DNA from: Pseudomonas chlororaphis
GTDB lineage: Bacteria; Pseudomonadota; Gammaproteobacteria; Pseudomonadales; Pseudomonadaceae
DNA: 64,000 bases
Reading direction: 5' to 3'
Assembly (NCBI RefSeq): GCF_000783395.1
Contig: NZ_JSFK01000003.1
Coordinates: 62,135-126,134, forward strand
This document shows, in pieces, positions 61,626 to 64,000 of the stretch (the stretch's first letter is position 1; every line of letters begins with the position of its first letter). The translations under genes and the position numbers were made by a program. The notes below the pieces were generated by a model. It was not told the DNA's origin. It was given only the letters and a program-made list of their open reading frames with translations, and did no database searches.

Positions 61626-62375
61626 TCAGTAGATGCTGAACGGGAAGTACTTGTCGTTGATCTTCTTGTAGGTACCGTCGGCGACGATTTCCTTCAGAGC
61701 GGCGTTCAACTTCTCACGCAGAGGGTCGCCTTTACGCACAGCGATGCCGATCTTGTCGCTTTCTACGACCGGGTCACCCTTGAACTCGTAGTTCTTGCCA
61801 GCGTCGCTTTTCAGCCAGTCATAGTTGGCGTACTTGTCAGCGAGGATCGCGTCGACACGACCTGAGGTCAGGTCGAGGTAGGCGTTTTCCTGGGTGTCGT
61901 AGAGGCTGACTTTGATGTCATCGGCGTAGTTGTCTTCCAGCCAGGTGCCGGCCAGCGTGGCACGCTGGGTACCGATGGACTTGCCCTTCAGCGAGTCCTT
62001 GTCGGTTTTGAAGTCGACGTTTTTCGGCGCGATGAACTGCAGCTTGTTCGAGTAGTACGGGTCGGTGAAGTCGACCGCGCCTTTGCGCTCGTCGGTGATC
62101 GACAGCGAGGAGATCAGGAAGTCGAACTTCTTCGCTTTCAGGGCCGGGATGATGCCGTCCCAGTCGGAAGTGACCACAGTGCACTCGACTTTCATCTTCG
62201 CGCAGAGGGCGTCGCCGATGTCTTTGTCGAAGCCGACGACGTTGCCGCTGGCGTCTTTGTTGTTGAACGGCGGGTAGGCCGCTTCGATGCCCATCTTCAG
62301 GGTTTCAGCCATGGCACCGGCGCTGAACGCGAGGGTGACGGCGGCGGCCAGGAAGACCTTCTTGAAATTCTGCAT
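61626..62375 (-). CDS. Periplasmic lysine/arginine/ornithine/histidine-binding protein
   Basis: A 249-aa solute-binding protein of the HisJ/ArgT family. It has a signal peptide (MQNFKKVFLAAAVTLAFSAGAMA) and the family segments LKMGIEAAYPPFNNKDASGNVVGFDKDIGDALCAKM, DWDGIIPALKAKKFDFLISSLSITDERKGAVDFTDPYY and GTQRATLAGTWLEDNY. Two Cys (in ALCAKMKVEC) match the conserved disulfide of HisJ-type proteins. It delivers basic amino acids to the HisQM channel. Confidence 0.95.
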   Translation of the reverse strand: MQNFKKVFLAAAVTLAFSAGAMAETLKMGIEAAYPPFNNKDASGNVVGFDKDIGDALCAKMKVECTVVTSDWDGIIPALKAKKFDFLISSLSITDERKGAVDFTDPYYSNKLQFIAPKNVDFKTDKDSLKGKSIGTQRATLAGTWLEDNYADDIKVSLYDTQENAYLDLTSGRVDAILADKYANYDWLKSDAGKNYEFKGDPVVESDKIGIAVRKGDPLREKLNAALKEIVADGTYKKINDKYFPFSIY

Positions 62376-62388
62376 GCATGTTGCTCCG

Positions 62389-63162
62389 TTAGCGGTTGCT
62401 GGACATGAATTGTTTGCAGCGCGCCGAAAGCGGGTTTTCGAACACCTGCTGAGGCGATCCTTGCTCTTCTATAAGGCCTTGGTGAAGGAACACCACTTCG
62501 CTGGAGACTTGACGGGCGAAACCCATTTCGTGGGTCACAAGCAGCATGGTGCGGCCTTCTTCGGCCAATGCGCGGATGACACTAAGTACTTCCTGAACCA
62601 TTTCCGGGTCAAGCGCCGAGGTGGGTTCGTCGAACAGGATCACCTTCGGTTGCATCGCCAGCGTGCGGGCAATCGCTGCGCGTTGTTGCTGGCCACCGGA
62701 CAATTGCGCCGGGTAGGCGTGGCGCTTGTCGGCGATGCCGACCTTGGCCAGCAGCGCTTCGGCGACTTCGATCGCTTCTGCTTTGCTCTGGCCGAGCACG
62801 CGCCGCGGTGCCTCGATGATGTTGTCGAGGATGCTCATGTGAGGCCACAGATTAAAGTTTTGAAACACAAAACCAATCTCGGAGCGCAGGCGGTTGATCT
62901 GTTTGCCATCGGCGGCAACCAGTTCGCCATTTTTGGCGGCCTTGAGCTTGAGTTCTTCACCGGCCACCAGAATCTGGCCTTGGTGCGGGTTCTCCAACAG
63001 GTTGATGCAACGCAGGAACGTGGACTTGCCGGAACCGGAGGAACCGAGGATCGAGATCACATCGCCGTCGCGGGCGGTCAGCGAGATGCCTTTGAGCACC
63101 TCCAGCTGTCCGTAGCGTTTGTGCAGGTTGCGGATTTCAAGCGCGGGCGTGGCCTCAGCCAT
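62389..63162 (-). CDS. Amino-acid ABC transporter ATPase (HisP type)
   Basis: A 257-aa ATPase energising the transporter. Walker A ILGSSGSGKSTFLRC, Q-loop VFQNFNLWPHMSILDN, signature LSGGQQQRAAIARTLAM, Walker B VILFDEPTSALDPE and switch His in LLVTHEMGFA are all present. It is the first gene of the four-gene operon; the order and placement resemble PA5152-PA5155 of P. aeruginosa as I recall it. Confidence 0.95.
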   Translation of the reverse strand: MAEATPALEIRNLHKRYGQLEVLKGISLTARDGDVISILGSSGSGKSTFLRCINLLENPHQGQILVAGEELKLKAAKNGELVAADGKQINRLRSEIGFVFQNFNLWPHMSILDNIIEAPRRVLGQSKAEAIEVAEALLAKVGIADKRHAYPAQLSGGQQQRAAIARTLAMQPKVILFDEPTSALDPEMVQEVLSVIRALAEEGRTMLLVTHEMGFARQVSSEVVFLHQGLIEEQGSPQQVFENPLSARCKQFMSSNR

Positions 63163-63718
63163 GTGCGTTCCTCATATATGTTGCGCTCCTGCTGTTGGAT
63201 GGCCTTCCTGGCGAGGCGGCCAAGCTAGCATAGCGTTTCAATGGCAGCCAACAGCGCTACGAGCGGTTAACGGGTGGCATGTGGCAGGTTGTCGCATCGG
63301 CACAGCAGACTGTCGCCCCATCAACAACCGAACGGGTGTTTGATCGTGCAAACCCGTGGGTGTCGCGTAAAAAAAGGCGCGATGTTGCCAGCTTTGGCGG
63401 GGTGTTGGAAGCGCTATCCGGCCGATCGTTCCTGATTCGCCCTTTTATTGTGCATCCCACACTTTTTCAGTGTGTTTCTGGTGCGCTGTTTCGTTTGAAA
63501 AGTGAGTCGCAGGGTAACGCTCTGGCGGATTGCCATTAAATCCAAGGACTTGCGATGACTGTCCGGTCGCGCGCAAAGCCGCGGCACAGAAGAGTTTGAA
63601 ACATTTTGGCGCAAAACTTGCGTGCAGAATAAGGAACGCCCCGTTGGTTTCTTTTTACGAGAAAGAAAATGCCAGACGGGCCGGACGCAATCGCTTTCCT
63701 CGCAAAGGTAGTTTCGAT
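63163..63718. other. Control region between the ABC operon and the permease gene
   Basis: About 556 bases separating divergent genes. It holds the promoter of the ABC operon and a sigma-54 promoter (63607-63621) for the permease. The roughly 340 bases between look like an upstream activator region; short plus-strand frames there lack ribosome-binding sites and I do not believe them. Confidence 0.6.
63607..63621 (+). promoter_or_regulatory. Sigma-54 (RpoN) promoter of the permease gene
   Basis: TGGCGC-AAAAC-TTGC matches TGGCRC-N5-TTGC with the GG and GC elements ten bases apart, exactly as required. Transcription would start near 63633, about 85 bases before the ATG. It fits nitrogen- or substrate-controlled amino-acid permeases. 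Confidence 0.75.
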
Positions 63719-64000
63719 GAGCAGTACCCCAAGCTCCAATGGCCTCGAACAGGGGCTCAAACCGCGTCATGTGACCATGTTGTCGATCGCCGGTGTAATC
63801 GGCGCCGGTCTGTTCGTTGGCTCCGGCCACGCCATCGCTGCCGCCGGCCCTGCCGTGCTGCTGGCCTACGCTGCCGCCGGTACCCTGGTGGTTTTAGTGA
63901 TGCGCATGCTCGGCGAAATGGCCGTTGCCTCGCCGGACACTGGCTCCTTCTCGACGTACGCCGACCGTGCCATCGGGCACTGGGCCGGTTTCACCATCGG
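63719..64000 (+). CDS. gabP: Amino-acid permease, GabP-like (cut by window end)
   Basis: Only the first 94 codons are present. MSSTPSSNGLEQGLKPRHVTMLSIAGVIGAGLFVGSG is the start of an APC-superfamily amino-acid permease, with the helix 1 motif GVIGAGLFVGSG, and LVVLVMRMLGEMAVASPDTGSFSTYADRAIG is the following conserved block, most like GABA permease. It is inner-membrane and proton-driven by family. Exact substrate cannot be fixed from this part. A sigma-54 promoter precedes it. Confidence 0.88.

Overview
The window is chromosomal DNA of a Pseudomonas, most likely of the P. fluorescens group. Gene content and order (ompR-envZ, rimABK, hslR, hslO-pckA, dctB-dctD-rmlC, nudE-cysQ, aguBA, a HisJQMP-type ABC operon) and the GC-rich codon use fit this. 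So do the many GTAGGAGCTGCC.. and TGTGGGAGCGAGC..-type REP palindromes. All calls come from reading the sequence and translations; no database search was run.

Region by region. 0-11.4 kb is core: tex, the ompR/envZ two-component pair, the rimA-rimB-rimK ribosomal S6 modification operon, hslR, a PAP2 phosphatase, hslO (Hsp33) and pckA. 11.5-15.4 kb is accessory: a HigBA/NadS-type toxin-antitoxin pair, a DUF2235-like serine hydrolase with a StbD-like small protein behind it, two paralogous small proteins flanking that pair, and a small exported protein. 15.5-31.8 kb is again mostly core: recQ, a stand-alone 3-hydroxyacyl-CoA dehydrogenase with a thioesterase, a glycine-zipper protein, a YdeP-type molybdopterin oxidoreductase with fdhD and a LysR regulator, a BON-LysM protein, yrfG, nudE, cysQ, a YiiD-type thioesterase, dctD, dctB and rmlC. 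32-37.2 kb holds a kinase/M23-like/class III PLP fusion beside aguB and aguA (agmatine to putrescine). 37.4-42.5 kb carries a TonB siderophore receptor, a DsbA-like protein and an OprD-family porin whose leader contains a promoter followed by an intrinsic terminator. 42.6-45.7 kb is a compact operon of a 2-oxoglutarate/Fe(II) amino-acid dioxygenase-like protein, a GNAT acetyltransferase and the AzlCD branched-chain amino-acid exporter, convergent with a LysR gene.

46-58.5 kb is the most plastic part. It begins with a RES/Xre toxin-antitoxin pair among broken antitoxin genes. Then comes a 10-kb island bounded by direct repeats of the 3' end of tRNA-Thr(TGT). The island carries a tyrosine recombinase, an intact P-loop ATPase next to the tRNA, and a tightly coupled four-gene block: HsdM, HsdS, an ABC/Rad50-like AAA ATPase and an HNH nuclease. 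No HsdR is present. Left of the island lies a scar of an earlier, related insertion: tRNA 3' end, terminator, and the first 15 or so codons of the same ATPase at the same spacing.

58.9-64 kb returns to core: a SAM methyltransferase, a basic amino-acid ABC transporter (ATPase, binding protein, two permeases), and the start of a GabP-like permease behind a good sigma-54 promoter, cut by the window end.

Best candidates for an undescribed system are (i) the HsdMS-AAA-HNH block lacking HsdR and (ii) the dioxygenase-GNAT-AzlCD operon.
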